A stretch of 32,401 nucleotides of DNA from Thermoplasmata archaeon (GTDB lineage: Archaea; Thermoplasmatota; Thermoplasmata; Lutacidiplasmatales; UBA184): contig JASHPZ010000045.1 of assembly GCA_030037815.1 (NCBI GenBank), forward strand, positions 1 to 32,401, written 5' to 3'. Numbering within the stretch: position 1 is the first letter of the stretch; the number at the start of each line of letters is the position of its first letter. The position numbers were made by a program, and so were the translations under genes. This document shows positions 8,116 through 15,719 of the stretch, in pieces. The notes below the pieces were generated by a model. That model ran no database searches. It was given only the letters and a program-made list of their open reading frames with translations, and had not been told where the DNA came from.

Positions 8116-9564
8116 TCAGAACCAGCGGCTCGTCACGACCTTCTTCCGCGTGTAGAAGTCGACGCCGTCGCGGCCCGTGGCGTGCAGGTCGCCGTAGAAC
8201 GAGCCCTTCCAGCCGGCGAACGGGAAGTACGCAGCCGGGGCGGGGACCCCGACATTGACGCCGACCATCCCGGCCTCGATGCGGTGCGCGAACGTCCGGG
8301 CCGCGCCGCCGTCCCGGGTGAAGATCGCCGCGGCGTTGCCGAACCGCGAGCGGTTCGCGATCGCGAGCGCCTCTTCGAGGTCGGCCGCCCGGATGACGGA
8401 GAGCACCGGGCCGAAGATCTCCTCCTGCGCGATCGACATCTCGGGCCGGACCCGGTCGAACAGGACCGGGGCAACGTAGTAACCGTCGGCCGCCGCCGGG
8501 AGCGTGCCCCGGGCGGCGACCACCGCGCCGGCCGCCTCGCCTTCCTGGATCCACCGAAGGATGCGGTCGCGATGGTCCGGCCGGATGACGGGTCCGACGA
8601 ACGTTCCCGCCCCGTCGGCCGCCCCGACCGAGAGCGAGCGGACGCGCTCGGCGAGCGCGGCGACCAATCGGTCGGCCCCCGGTTCGACCGCCACCACGAC
8701 GCTCCCGGCTAGGCACCGCTCGCCAGATTGGCCGTAGGCGCTCGAGAGGATCGCCGGCACGGACCGATCGAGGTCGGCGTCCGGCATCACGACCAGGAAG
8801 TTCTTCGCGCCCGCGAGCGCCTGGACCCGCTTCCCCGCGGCCGTCGCCGTCGTGTAGACGTGCCGCGCGGTCGGCGCCGACCCGACGAACGAGACCGCGT
8901 CGACCCGCGGATGCTGGAGGAGCGCATCGACGGTGCCCGCGTCGCCGTGCACGAGGTTGAACGTGCCGGCGGGGAACTCCGCCTCCTGGATGAGGCGGGC
9001 GAGGATCGCCGCGGACATCGGCACCCGTTCCGACGGCTTCAGTAGGAACGTGTTCCCGCAGACGAGGGCGAGCGGGGCCATCCAGAGCGGAATCATCACC
9101 GGAAAGTTGAACGGGGTGATCCCGACCACGACCCCGACCGGTTGCCGCAGGAGCGTCGTGTCGATGCCGGGCGCCACGTCGGAGAGGAACGCGCCCTGCA
9201 TCGTCGTCGGAGCGGAAGCGGCGAACTCGGTGGCTTCGATCCCGCGGCGGACCGAACCGCGCGCCTCCTCGGTCGTCTTTCCGTTCTCGCGCACAACCGA
9301 GCGGATCAGCTCGTCGGCGTGTTCCTCGAGCAGGTTGCGAAACTCGAGCACGCGCCGGGCCCGTTCGGCGACCGGCGTCTCCCGCCAGGCCGGGAAGGCG
9401 GCGACCGCCGCCGCGACGGCGCGGTCGACCTCCGCGGCGGACGACCGAGGCACGCGGGCGAGGACTCGCCCGGTGGAGGGGTCGGGGACGTCGAGTTCGC
9501 CGACGGAGTCGGGCCGGGACCACCGCCCGCCGACGTAGTTCTCGAGCCCGAGGGCGCCCGCCAT
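8116..9564 (-). CDS. mmsA: Methylmalonate-semialdehyde dehydrogenase (CoA-acylating)
   Basis: A 482-residue enzyme converting methylmalonate or malonate semialdehyde to propionyl- or acetyl-CoA with NAD+ and CoA, used in valine, beta-alanine or inositol breakdown. Subfamily marks are clear: PFNFPVMIPLWMAPLAL near 151-167, the usual general-base Glu replaced by Leu in ALAGAKN (about 249-255), the nucleophile Cys in SGERCLAGS (about 284), and the C-terminal FYTRKKVVTSRW. The ATG at 9564 gives the normal family length; the frame is open for 62 more codons upstream, but these overlap the divergent gene and lack family character. It is the one enzyme of this block with a firm subfamily call and points to a beta-amino-acid or branched-chain route. 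Confidence 0.9.
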   Translation of the reverse strand: MAGALGLENYVGGRWSRPDSVGELDVPDPSTGRVLARVPRSSAAEVDRAVAAAVAAFPAWRETPVAERARRVLEFRNLLEEHADELIRSVVRENGKTTEEARGSVRRGIEATEFAASAPTTMQGAFLSDVAPGIDTTLLRQPVGVVVGITPFNFPVMIPLWMAPLALVCGNTFLLKPSERVPMSAAILARLIQEAEFPAGTFNLVHGDAGTVDALLQHPRVDAVSFVGSAPTARHVYTTATAAGKRVQALAGAKNFLVVMPDADLDRSVPAILSSAYGQSGERCLAGSVVVAVEPGADRLVAALAERVRSLSVGAADGAGTFVGPVIRPDHRDRILRWIQEGEAAGAVVAARGTLPAAADGYYVAPVLFDRVRPEMSIAQEEIFGPVLSVIRAADLEEALAIANRSRFGNAAAIFTRDGGAARTFAHRIEAGMVGVNVGVPAPAAYFPFAGWKGSFYGDLHATGRDGVDFYTRKKVVTSRWF

Positions 9565-9703
9565 GGCTGTCGTGGAAGGGAGGTCGGCGCGCTCATGATG
9601 GATTCGGAGCGGGTGCGTCGGGCCGTCCGGTCGGCGTTTTGTAGGGGTCCCGGCTCGGAAATCCGCGTCCCGGCGCCGGCCGGGCCGCTCGGGAGAGGAG
9701 AGT
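9565..9703. promoter_or_regulatory. Divergent intergenic region
   Basis: A 139-bp gap between mmsA and the mutase-like gene. On the minus strand CTACAAAACG (9644-9635) is the only AT-rich stretch and may be a promoter for mmsA with a leader of about 50 nt. On the plus side GGAGAGGAG (9691-9699) is a good Shine-Dalgarno sequence 4 bp before a TTG codon. Confidence 0.3.
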
Positions 9704-11071
9704 TTGGACGCCCGGTTTGAAGAGGCATACGCGGAGTACGAGCGACGCACCCCCCGTTCGCAGGCGCTCTTCGAACGCGCGCGGATCTGGAGCCCACTCG
9801 GGGTGCATTCGAACTACCGGTTCCTCGACCCGTACCCGTTCTACGTGAGCCACGCGAAGGGGGTCCACCTCTGGGATGCGGACGGGAACGACTACCTCGA
9901 CTTCAACATGGGATTCGGCTCGCTCCAGAGCGGGCACGCGCACCCTGCGCTCGTGGACGCGCTGCGTCGACAGATCGACGACGGGACGATCTACGGCTAC
10001 GAGTGGGAGCGCACGCCCGAGGTGGCCGAGCGGATCTGCCGCCGCTACGGGATGGCGAAGGTCCGGTTCAGCACGACCGGGCTCGAGGCGACCCACCACG
10101 CCACGCGATTCGCCCGGGCCTTCACGAAGAAGTCCTACGTGCTGAAATTCGAAGGCTCGTACCACGGCTCCCACGACACGTTGCTCGTCGGGGTGAAGCC
10201 ACGGATCCAGGTCGCGGGGGAGCCCCGGCATCCGAACTCGGCGCCCGCGTCGCCCGGAATCCTCCCGGAACTGACCGGGCGGACGCTCGTCGCGCCGTTC
10301 AACGACCTCGAAGCGACCCGGAAGATCGCGCGGGAGCACCGGGACGACCTGGCCGCCGTGATCGCCGAGCCTATTCCGATGAACATGGGGTTCATCCTGC
10401 CCGAGGAGGGGTTCTTTCCGGGCCTGCGCGAGTTGTGCGACGAACTCGGGGCCCTTCTCATCCTGGACGAGATCAAGACCGGGGCGAAATACCCGCAGGG
10501 CGGCGCCGGGCGGGTCGGGGTCCGTCCCGACCTCATCACGCTCGGAAAGTCGATCGCTTGCGGTGTGCCGCTCTCCGCGATCGCTGCGGGTCCGGGAATC
10601 TTGGACGAGGTCGGCCCGCGGAAGGTCGCCCACGCGGGCACCTACAACTCGAACCCGCTCGCGATGGCGGCGTGCATCGCCTCGCTCGACCACATCCTGA
10701 CGGAGGAGGCCCTGACGCGGTCCGCGCAGTTGAACGACCGCCTCGCGAAGGGCTACGCGGAAGTGTTCGAGGACGCCGGGGTCACCGCACACGTCGCAGC
10801 GGACGGGGTATCGGGAACGGTCTTCTTCGCGGACCACCCGGTCCGGAACTGGCGGGACTTCCTGACGGTCGACGGGGACCGCTCAATGCTCTACTACTAC
10901 CACTGCCTCAACCGGGGGCTCATCCCATCCGGCACGGGGCCCGACGAGCAGTGGACGATCTCGGTCCAGCATACCCCGACGGACGTCGACCGGCACCTCG
11001 AGATCCTCGGCACCGTCGCGGAACGACTCGCGGGGTCCCCGCAGAGCGGAGAGATCGAGGAGTCGGTGTAA
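9704..11071 (+). CDS. Glutamate-1-semialdehyde 2,1-aminomutase-like class III aminotransferase
   Basis: A 455-residue PLP enzyme closest in layout to the HemL-like branch: SPLGVHSNYRF near the start, KFEGSYHGSHD near 148-158, cofactor Asp in LLILDEIKTG (about 255), Schiff-base Lys in TLGKSIACGVPLSA (about 282), and AGTYNSNPLAMAA near 317. The canonical SGTEA is TTGLEA here. Many HemL-like proteins are ordinary aminotransferases or beta-amino-acid mutases, and no heme gene is nearby, so a catabolic role beside mmsA is as likely as tetrapyrrole synthesis. The start is TTG at 9704, supported by a strong GGAGAGGAG ribosome site just upstream and by the lack of a better in-frame start before the conserved region. 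Confidence 0.8.
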   Translation: MDARFEEAYAEYERRTPRSQALFERARIWSPLGVHSNYRFLDPYPFYVSHAKGVHLWDADGNDYLDFNMGFGSLQSGHAHPALVDALRRQIDDGTIYGYEWERTPEVAERICRRYGMAKVRFSTTGLEATHHATRFARAFTKKSYVLKFEGSYHGSHDTLLVGVKPRIQVAGEPRHPNSAPASPGILPELTGRTLVAPFNDLEATRKIAREHRDDLAAVIAEPIPMNMGFILPEEGFFPGLRELCDELGALLILDEIKTGAKYPQGGAGRVGVRPDLITLGKSIACGVPLSAIAAGPGILDEVGPRKVAHAGTYNSNPLAMAACIASLDHILTEEALTRSAQLNDRLAKGYAEVFEDAGVTAHVAADGVSGTVFFADHPVRNWRDFLTVDGDRSMLYYYHCLNRGLIPSGTGPDEQWTISVQHTPTDVDRHLEILGTVAERLAGSPQSGEIEESV

Positions 11072-11089
11072 TCGGCGACCGTCGGGGGG

Positions 11090-11458
11090 TCAGGCCCGCC
11101 GATGGGCCCGAGACCTGGCGTGCCCGAGTTCGCGGATCTGCCGCGCCGTGTCGGTGCCCCCGGTCCGGAAGACGTCACGCGGAATGGCGTACGCCCGAAC
11201 GGCGAGGTAGACCGTCGCGACGGCCAGCGGGAAGCACACGAACACACCGACCCACGCCAGCTCGGTCTGACCGGGACTCCCGAACGGGACTCCCTTCGAC
11301 GCCGCGAGGGCGGAGACCCTGAGCCACGTCGCGGAGAACAGCCAGAGGCCCCCGAGCGTGATGACGGAGAACGCCGCGAGCCCCGTGATCAGGTCGGCGA
11401 GCAGGAACGCCCCCGTGCCGCGCGCCACACGACCGTGCAGGGTCATCGCCCACGCCAT
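11090..11458 (-). CDS. Small two-helix membrane protein of unknown function
   Basis: A 122-residue protein with two hydrophobic helices at about 17-43 and 66-90, a short polar loop between them and a basic C-terminus (RSRAHRRA). No family is recognised. The ATG at 11458 is followed by MAWAM. Upstream on the same strand CTCTAAATA (11509-11501) may be the TATA element. It ends 18 bp from the convergent mutase-like gene. Confidence 0.6.
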   Translation of the reverse strand: MAWAMTLHGRVARGTGAFLLADLITGLAAFSVITLGGLWLFSATWLRVSALAASKGVPFGSPGQTELAWVGVFVCFPLAVATVYLAVRAYAIPRDVFRTGGTDTARQIRELGHARSRAHRRA

Positions 11459-11669
11459 TTCTTACGTGGTTCCCGTAGGGTATCATAGCCTCAGTAACCC
11501 TATTTAGAGTCCACGTTGGACCGGACGCTCCATAGCATTCGGCCGCCCGGGGCGGTCGCGGACAGGTCCGCCGGCCGGGATCCGGCAGAGCCTCGTCCCT
11601 CGAACTTTACGGACCCCTCCGGATTCTTCGGCGCGGGAGCTTGAAAGGGCGAGCCGAATCGGACGGTTC
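11459..11669. promoter_or_regulatory. Divergent intergenic region with CCGTAGG-like repeat
   Basis: A 211-bp gap between two genes for small membrane proteins. ACGTGG (11464-11469) and CCGTAGG (11473-11479) are imperfect copies of the tandem element seen before other genes, again with a 9-bp offset. An AT-rich CTATTTAGAG (11500-11509) could serve as a TATA element for the minus-strand gene. Nothing else is recognised in the remaining 150 bp. Confidence 0.35.
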
Positions 11670-12176
11670 GTGAGCGCCCCCCCCTCGGCCGGTGAAACCG
11701 CGAATCCCCCAACCTCGGCACGTCCTTCCCGACGCCGAACGTGGATTGTCGTCGGCGCGGTGGTCGTGGCCGCCGGCCTGGTGGTGGGAGTCTACGCCCT
11801 CATGCTGCCCCTACACCACTCGACCGCGACGAACTCGGAGATTCTGGAGCCCCAGGACACGTCGTACAGCATTCCCGCGGAACAGTTCAACGGGATCGCC
11901 TTCGACATCAGCACGACGTCGGTCGTCAATGGGACGTTCTACAACACCTACGGGATCACCCTCTACACGATGACCCCGGCGCAATTCGAAACCTTCTCGA
12001 AGACCGGCGTGGTCTCCGGCTACAACTGGACCTCGGGGCGCATCGCGAACAACACGATCACGAACCTGAACATCGAGGTGCCACCCGGCGCGTGGGAGCT
12101 CGCATTCGTGAACAGCAACCTCCTGGTCGCGACCTCGATCGGATTCTACTCGAACCTGACGCTCGCGCCTGCCTGA
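11670..12176 (+). CDS. Membrane-anchored extracellular protein of unknown function
   Basis: A 168-residue protein with a basic N-terminus (SRRRTW), one transmembrane anchor at about 25-47 and an extracytoplasmic domain of about 120 residues rich in Thr, Asn and aromatic residues. Sequons NGT, NWT, NNT and NLT suggest N-glycosylation on the outside. The C-terminal GAWELAFVNSN...IGFYSNL resembles a beta-sandwich repeated in surface proteins of related archaea, but I cannot name the family. The start is GTG at 11670. It ends 77 bp from the convergent pilin-PstS gene. Confidence 0.6.
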   Translation: MSAPPSAGETANPPTSARPSRRRTWIVVGAVVVAAGLVVGVYALMLPLHHSTATNSEILEPQDTSYSIPAEQFNGIAFDISTTSVVNGTFYNTYGITLYTMTPAQFETFSKTGVVSGYNWTSGRIANNTITNLNIEVPPGAWELAFVNSNLLVATSIGFYSNLTLAPA

Positions 12177-12183
12177 CGGACAC

Positions 12184-12218
12184 TAAAAATTCGAACCCCC
12201 GGGGTTCTTCCCCGGGGG
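12184..12218 (-). terminator. Hairpin terminator of the pilin-PstS gene
   Basis: A 9-bp perfect stem (CCCCCGGGG at 12196-12204, CCCCGGGGG at 12210-12218) with a 5-nt loop lies 36 bp past the minus-strand stop. Read on the minus strand the stem is followed by TTCGAATTTTTAG, a T-run suitable for termination. The plus strand has no T-run after the stem. Confidence 0.6.
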
Positions 12219-12253
12219 GAAAGGGTTGATCGCACTGCTCGGTCGAGTCTGCC

Positions 12254-13684
12254 TTAGACCGAGTAGACGCTGATCTCCTGAGACTCCGACGCGAGGTTCA
12301 GGTTGTTCGCGGGGTCCATCACGAAGGTGACGAACTCCTGAGCAACACCGGACAGCGGCGTCAGGCTCACGATGTCGAAGGGGCGCCAGCCGAGGTACCC
12401 GACCGTGTAGTCCGCCGAGGTCGTCGGGGCCTTGATCCCGTTCGCAATCGTGCCCGAGCCGCCCGTCGTCGGCAGGATGCCGCCGTACCAGGTCGGGTTT
12501 GCGGTCGAACCGTCGCTCGCGGCGGTCTGACCCACCCCCGTGAAGGGGTAGAACGTCACGCCGGATCCGGACGCGCGCGCGAGCCCGTCGGAGGCGTAGC
12601 CGATCGCGGCCGAGTTCGAGGCGACCCCGCTGATGACTCCCGGGTTCCCGTTGGCCGTGTCGGTCGCGACGTACCCGCAGTCCGAGATGTAGTTCGAGCT
12701 GCCGCATCCCGTGAAGCCCGCCGAGCCCGGCGAGTTCAGCTGGGAGGCGGTCGCGAACTTCGTGTTGCTCGCCGCGTCAATCAGGCGAGCCTCGAACGAC
12801 TGGGTCGTACCGCTGGCGTCCGACCGAGCGTACGTGACAATCGGGACCGCGCCCGTAGCGCAAACCGTAAACCCACACGTCGAGGTCGTTCCGCTCGCGA
12901 CGGGGTAGCACTCGGTGTTCGCGAGTGCGCCCGTTCCGCAGGCCGCTCCAACCCCCGCACCCGCCGTGGTGGGCTGCTGGAGGGTCGTGCCAATCGTCAC
13001 GCCTTCGACGGCTGCCGGGATTTGGCTCCAGTCGATGACGCCGGCGGTCGGGATGGCCGCGGCCGCGACCAGGGTCGAGATGGTAACGCCATTCTCCGTC
13101 GTGCTCAGGAGAGTCGGGTTTCCGCCCGCGGCGTAGCTCGCGTCCTGGTAGACGAGGGCCAGCGTGTCGTAGTTGATGCTGAGCAGACCGTGGTTGTTCG
13201 TGGTCGAGGTGATCACATCGACCGCGTCGTAGGCGACCGTCGTGATGACCGTCGTGCTAGCATACTGGGCCGCGCAGTTGTAGGACGACTCAAGCGTAGG
13301 CACGTCGACCGGGAAGGAGGCCGCGCCCAAGTCGACCTGACCCGCGCAGACCGCGAGCATGCCCGCGCCGCTCCCGCCCTGGTTGTTGCTGATGACTACG
13401 TCCGAGTTGTTCTGTTGGAACTGGGTGACCGCGAGCGAGTCGAACGGGTACACGGACGTGCTCCCGCCGATCGTCAGCGTCGGTTCCGCATGCTGCGTCC
13501 CGATCCCGTTGGTGATGTTCCCCTGCCACACCACCAGCCAGAGATACAGGGCCGCCGCCGCCGCCACCGCGATGAGGATCAGGATCAGGGTCGCCACGAC
13601 GGGCGACACTGCCTTGTTCTCCCCGCGGAGCTTGCGACGATAGCTCCGGGCTCGTTCTCTCAACTTCACTCTCTTGTCGTTCAT
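12254..13684 (-). CDS. PstS-type phosphate-binding domain on an archaeal type IV pilin N-terminus
   Basis: A 476-residue fusion. Residues 1-24 are very basic and end in RGENKA; VSPVVATLILILIAVAAA (from 26) is a textbook archaeal pilin hydrophobic segment (PF07790-like), with expected prepilin-peptidase cleavage just before VSPVV. After residue 68 comes a PstS-like domain: LTIGGSTSVYPF (70-81), NQGGSGAGM (101-109), a phosphate-loop motif RSDASGTT (287-294), NSAAIGYAS (357-365), and the usual FVTFVMDP end. Eight cysteines after the anchor could form disulphides. Known solute-binding proteins of Sulfolobus also use class III signal peptides; assembly into a surface structure here is inference. 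ATG at 13684 starts the basic region; the longer frame to 14086 overlaps the ATPase gene. Neighbours are the pilus operon and, further on, the pst operon. Confidence 0.85.
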   Translation of the reverse strand: MNDKRVKLRERARSYRRKLRGENKAVSPVVATLILILIAVAAAAALYLWLVVWQGNITNGIGTQHAEPTLTIGGSTSVYPFDSLAVTQFQQNNSDVVISNNQGGSGAGMLAVCAGQVDLGAASFPVDVPTLESSYNCAAQYASTTVITTVAYDAVDVITSTTNNHGLLSINYDTLALVYQDASYAAGGNPTLLSTTENGVTISTLVAAAAIPTAGVIDWSQIPAAVEGVTIGTTLQQPTTAGAGVGAACGTGALANTECYPVASGTTSTCGFTVCATGAVPIVTYARSDASGTTQSFEARLIDAASNTKFATASQLNSPGSAGFTGCGSSNYISDCGYVATDTANGNPGVISGVASNSAAIGYASDGLARASGSGVTFYPFTGVGQTAASDGSTANPTWYGGILPTTGGSGTIANGIKAPTTSADYTVGYLGWRPFDIVSLTPLSGVAQEFVTFVMDPANNLNLASESQEISVYSV

Positions 13685-13718
13685 CTCTCTCTCGTTTCCC
13701 CCTGTTTCGGTTGTTGGG

Positions 13719-13759
13719 CGCTGCGGGGCGACTCGGGCCTCACCGGGCTCCCCGCAGCG
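13719..13759 (-). repeat. 10-bp inverted repeat in the leader of the pilin-PstS gene
   Basis: CGCTGCGGGG (13719-13728) and CCCCGCAGCG (13750-13759) are perfect inverted repeats around a 21-nt centre, ending 35 bp before the ATG of the pilin-PstS gene. If transcribed they form a stable stem in the 5' leader; if not, they may be an operator. Confidence 0.4.
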
Positions 13760-13870
13760 GTCGGACGAGGGAGGGCCGCGTTGATATTCCGGGCCAAACG
13801 AGAAGCCGTAGGCCGTCGGGGGACCCTGTAGGTTCGGCGCGTCGATAGATGCGATAGAGGTCGCCGGCGC

Positions 13871-13909
13871 CCTACGAAGCCTACGGTGTTTCCGTGCGGG
13901 GCCGTTAAC
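13871..13909 (+). promoter_or_regulatory. Promoter of the pilus assembly operon
   Basis: GTTAAC (13904-13909) lies 26-31 bp before the ATG at 13935, placed as a TATA-like element of a leaderless transcript. Upstream, CCTACGA (13871-13877) and CCTACGG (13880-13886) are a direct repeat with a 9-bp period, and TTTCCGTGCGGGGCCGTTAA closely matches the segment before the gene at 5238. A further pair, CGATAGA at 13843 and 13852, also repeats every 9 bp. The rest of the gap from 13685 holds the inverted repeat listed separately and nothing else recognised. Confidence 0.45.
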
Positions 13910-13934
13910 CCGCGCCGCCCGGTCGAGCGGCGCG

Positions 13935-15713
13935 ATGCGTTCCCCGGAGACGGTCGGCCGGGCGACCGCCTCGCCCCGGGACGCGCCGACTTCGAGCGCG
14001 ATCCGCGCGAAGGCGGTCGAGGCGAAGCCGAAGGACCTCGCGACGCTCAAGAAGGAGTCTCGAGCGCTCGAGGCCCGCCTCCTCAAGCGGGCGACCGTCC
14101 CCGAGAAGGTCCTGATTCAGGCCGAGCTCTCCTACATGCGCAACCAACTGATGGCGGACCGACGCCGGGTGGACGTGACGTACCCGGTGAATCCGCCGTT
14201 CGCGTTCGTCCAGATCCGCTTCCAGGCCCAGGACGGCGAACTCCTCTACCAGGTGCTCGAGCCCACGCTCCGCCCCGAGGAGCGGGACCAGATCACGAAG
14301 GTGCGGGAGAAGATGGAACTGATGATGTCCCAGGAGGAGATCCCGGTCTCGGACGGACACAGCCTCGAGGAGTCTCCGGCGCTCCACGAGTACCTCCGGC
14401 AGAAGTTCCTCACCGTCCTCGACCTCTACGACATTCCGGTCCCGGCGCGCCGCCAGCCGGTCCTGTTCTACTACCTCAAGCGGGAGTTCGTGGGGCTCGG
14501 CCGCACCGACGGGGTGCTGCGCGACCCGTTCCTCGAGGACATCAGTTGCCTCGGGCCCGGGGTCCCGCTGTTCGTGTTCCACCGCATCTTCGGGTCGATG
14601 CGGACGAACGTCCAGTACGACGGGGAGATCGAGCTGAACAAGTACATCTTCCGGCTCGCGCAGATCGCCGGCAAGCACATCTCGATCTACCAGCCGATCT
14701 TGGACGCGACGCTCCAGGACGGCAGCCGGATCAACCTCACGCTGGGAACCGAGGTCACGCGCAAGGGCTCGACGTTCAGCATCCGGAAGTTCTCGCACGA
14801 TCCGGTCTCGCCCATCGACCTCCTGCGGTTCGGGTCGGTCTCGGCGTTCGAGCTCGCGTACTTCTGGACCCTGGTCGAGAACCACCGTTCGCTCCTCATC
14901 TCGGGCGGGACGGCGGCTGGGAAGACGACGTTCCTGAACGCGATCTCGATGTTCATCCGGCCCGAGGACAAGATCGTCTCGATCGAGGACACCCCGGAGA
15001 TCCAAATCGACCACCAGAACTGGATCCAATCGGTCGCGCGCACGGGCTACGGAATGGGGGGCGGGGGGGCCTCCGGGGTCGGGGGTGCTTCCGGTATCTC
15101 GGCCCACGGCGCGAAGACCGCCGGCAGCGTCACGCTGTTCGACCTGCTGGTCGCGGCGCTCCGACAGCGCCCCGAGTACGTGATCGTGGGGGAGGTGCGG
15201 GGCGCCGAGTCGTTCACGCTGTTCCAGGCGATCTCGGTCGGCCACGCCTCGATGTCCACGATCCACGCGGGATCGATCGGAGAGCTCCTCCACCGCGTCG
15301 AGAACGAGCCGATGAACATCCCACGCGTGCTATTCCAGGCGCTCGACGCGGTCGCGTTCCCGGCCCAGGTAGCCGTGCAGAACGTGCGCGTGCGTCGCGT
15401 GACCGGCGTCACGGAGATCCTCGAGGTCGACCCCGCGACCAACGAGCTCCTGACGAACCCGATCTTCCGTTGGGAGCCGTCCAACGACTCGTTCACCTAC
15501 CTCGGACGGAGCTTCGTCCTAGAGCACATCGGCGATCGGACCGGCAAGAAGATCGACGAGCTCGAGACCGAAATGCGCCGGAAGGAGCGGTATCTCCAGT
15601 TGATGGACCAGCTCCACCTGACGTACTACCGGCACGTCAGCCGCGCGATCACCAACTACTACGTCGACCCCGCCGAGGCGCTCGCGGGCCTCGAGAAGCG
15701 GGTCGGCCGCTGA
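13935..15713 (+). CDS. Type IV pilus / Tad-like secretion ATPase
   Basis: A 592-residue cytoplasmic ATPase of the FlaI/GspE/TadA superfamily that powers pilin assembly. An N-terminal domain of about 300 residues precedes the RecA-like domain with Walker A GGTAAGKTT (324-332), the Asp-box SIEDTPEIQI (349-358), Walker B YVIVGEVRG with Glu about 420, and the His-box STIHAGS (441-447). A Gly/Ala/Ser-rich stretch at about 371-397 lies between Asp-box and Walker B and is longer than I expect for the family. The first 50 residues are basic and probably flexible. The ATG at 13935 fits a leaderless promoter. Two platform genes follow directly, so this is an assembly operon. No prepilin peptidase is in the window. 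Confidence 0.92.
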   Translation: MRSPETVGRATASPRDAPTSSAIRAKAVEAKPKDLATLKKESRALEARLLKRATVPEKVLIQAELSYMRNQLMADRRRVDVTYPVNPPFAFVQIRFQAQDGELLYQVLEPTLRPEERDQITKVREKMELMMSQEEIPVSDGHSLEESPALHEYLRQKFLTVLDLYDIPVPARRQPVLFYYLKREFVGLGRTDGVLRDPFLEDISCLGPGVPLFVFHRIFGSMRTNVQYDGEIELNKYIFRLAQIAGKHISIYQPILDATLQDGSRINLTLGTEVTRKGSTFSIRKFSHDPVSPIDLLRFGSVSAFELAYFWTLVENHRSLLISGGTAAGKTTFLNAISMFIRPEDKIVSIEDTPEIQIDHQNWIQSVARTGYGMGGGGASGVGGASGISAHGAKTAGSVTLFDLLVAALRQRPEYVIVGEVRGAESFTLFQAISVGHASMSTIHAGSIGELLHRVENEPMNIPRVLFQALDAVAFPAQVAVQNVRVRRVTGVTEILEVDPATNELLTNPIFRWEPSNDSFTYLGRSFVLEHIGDRTGKKIDELETEMRRKERYLQLMDQLHLTYYRHVSRAITNYYVDPAEALAGLEKRVGR

Positions 15714-15719
15714 GGACCG

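Noticed and set aside
9704-11071. Calling the mutase-like gene hemL
   Set aside because: No heme biosynthesis neighbours, the SGTEA motif is altered, and many HemL-like proteins are other aminotransferases.
12254-14086. Extended start of the pilin-PstS gene at 14086
   Set aside because: It would overlap the ATPase gene by 150 bp and add no family sequence; the basic pilin N-terminus begins at 13684.
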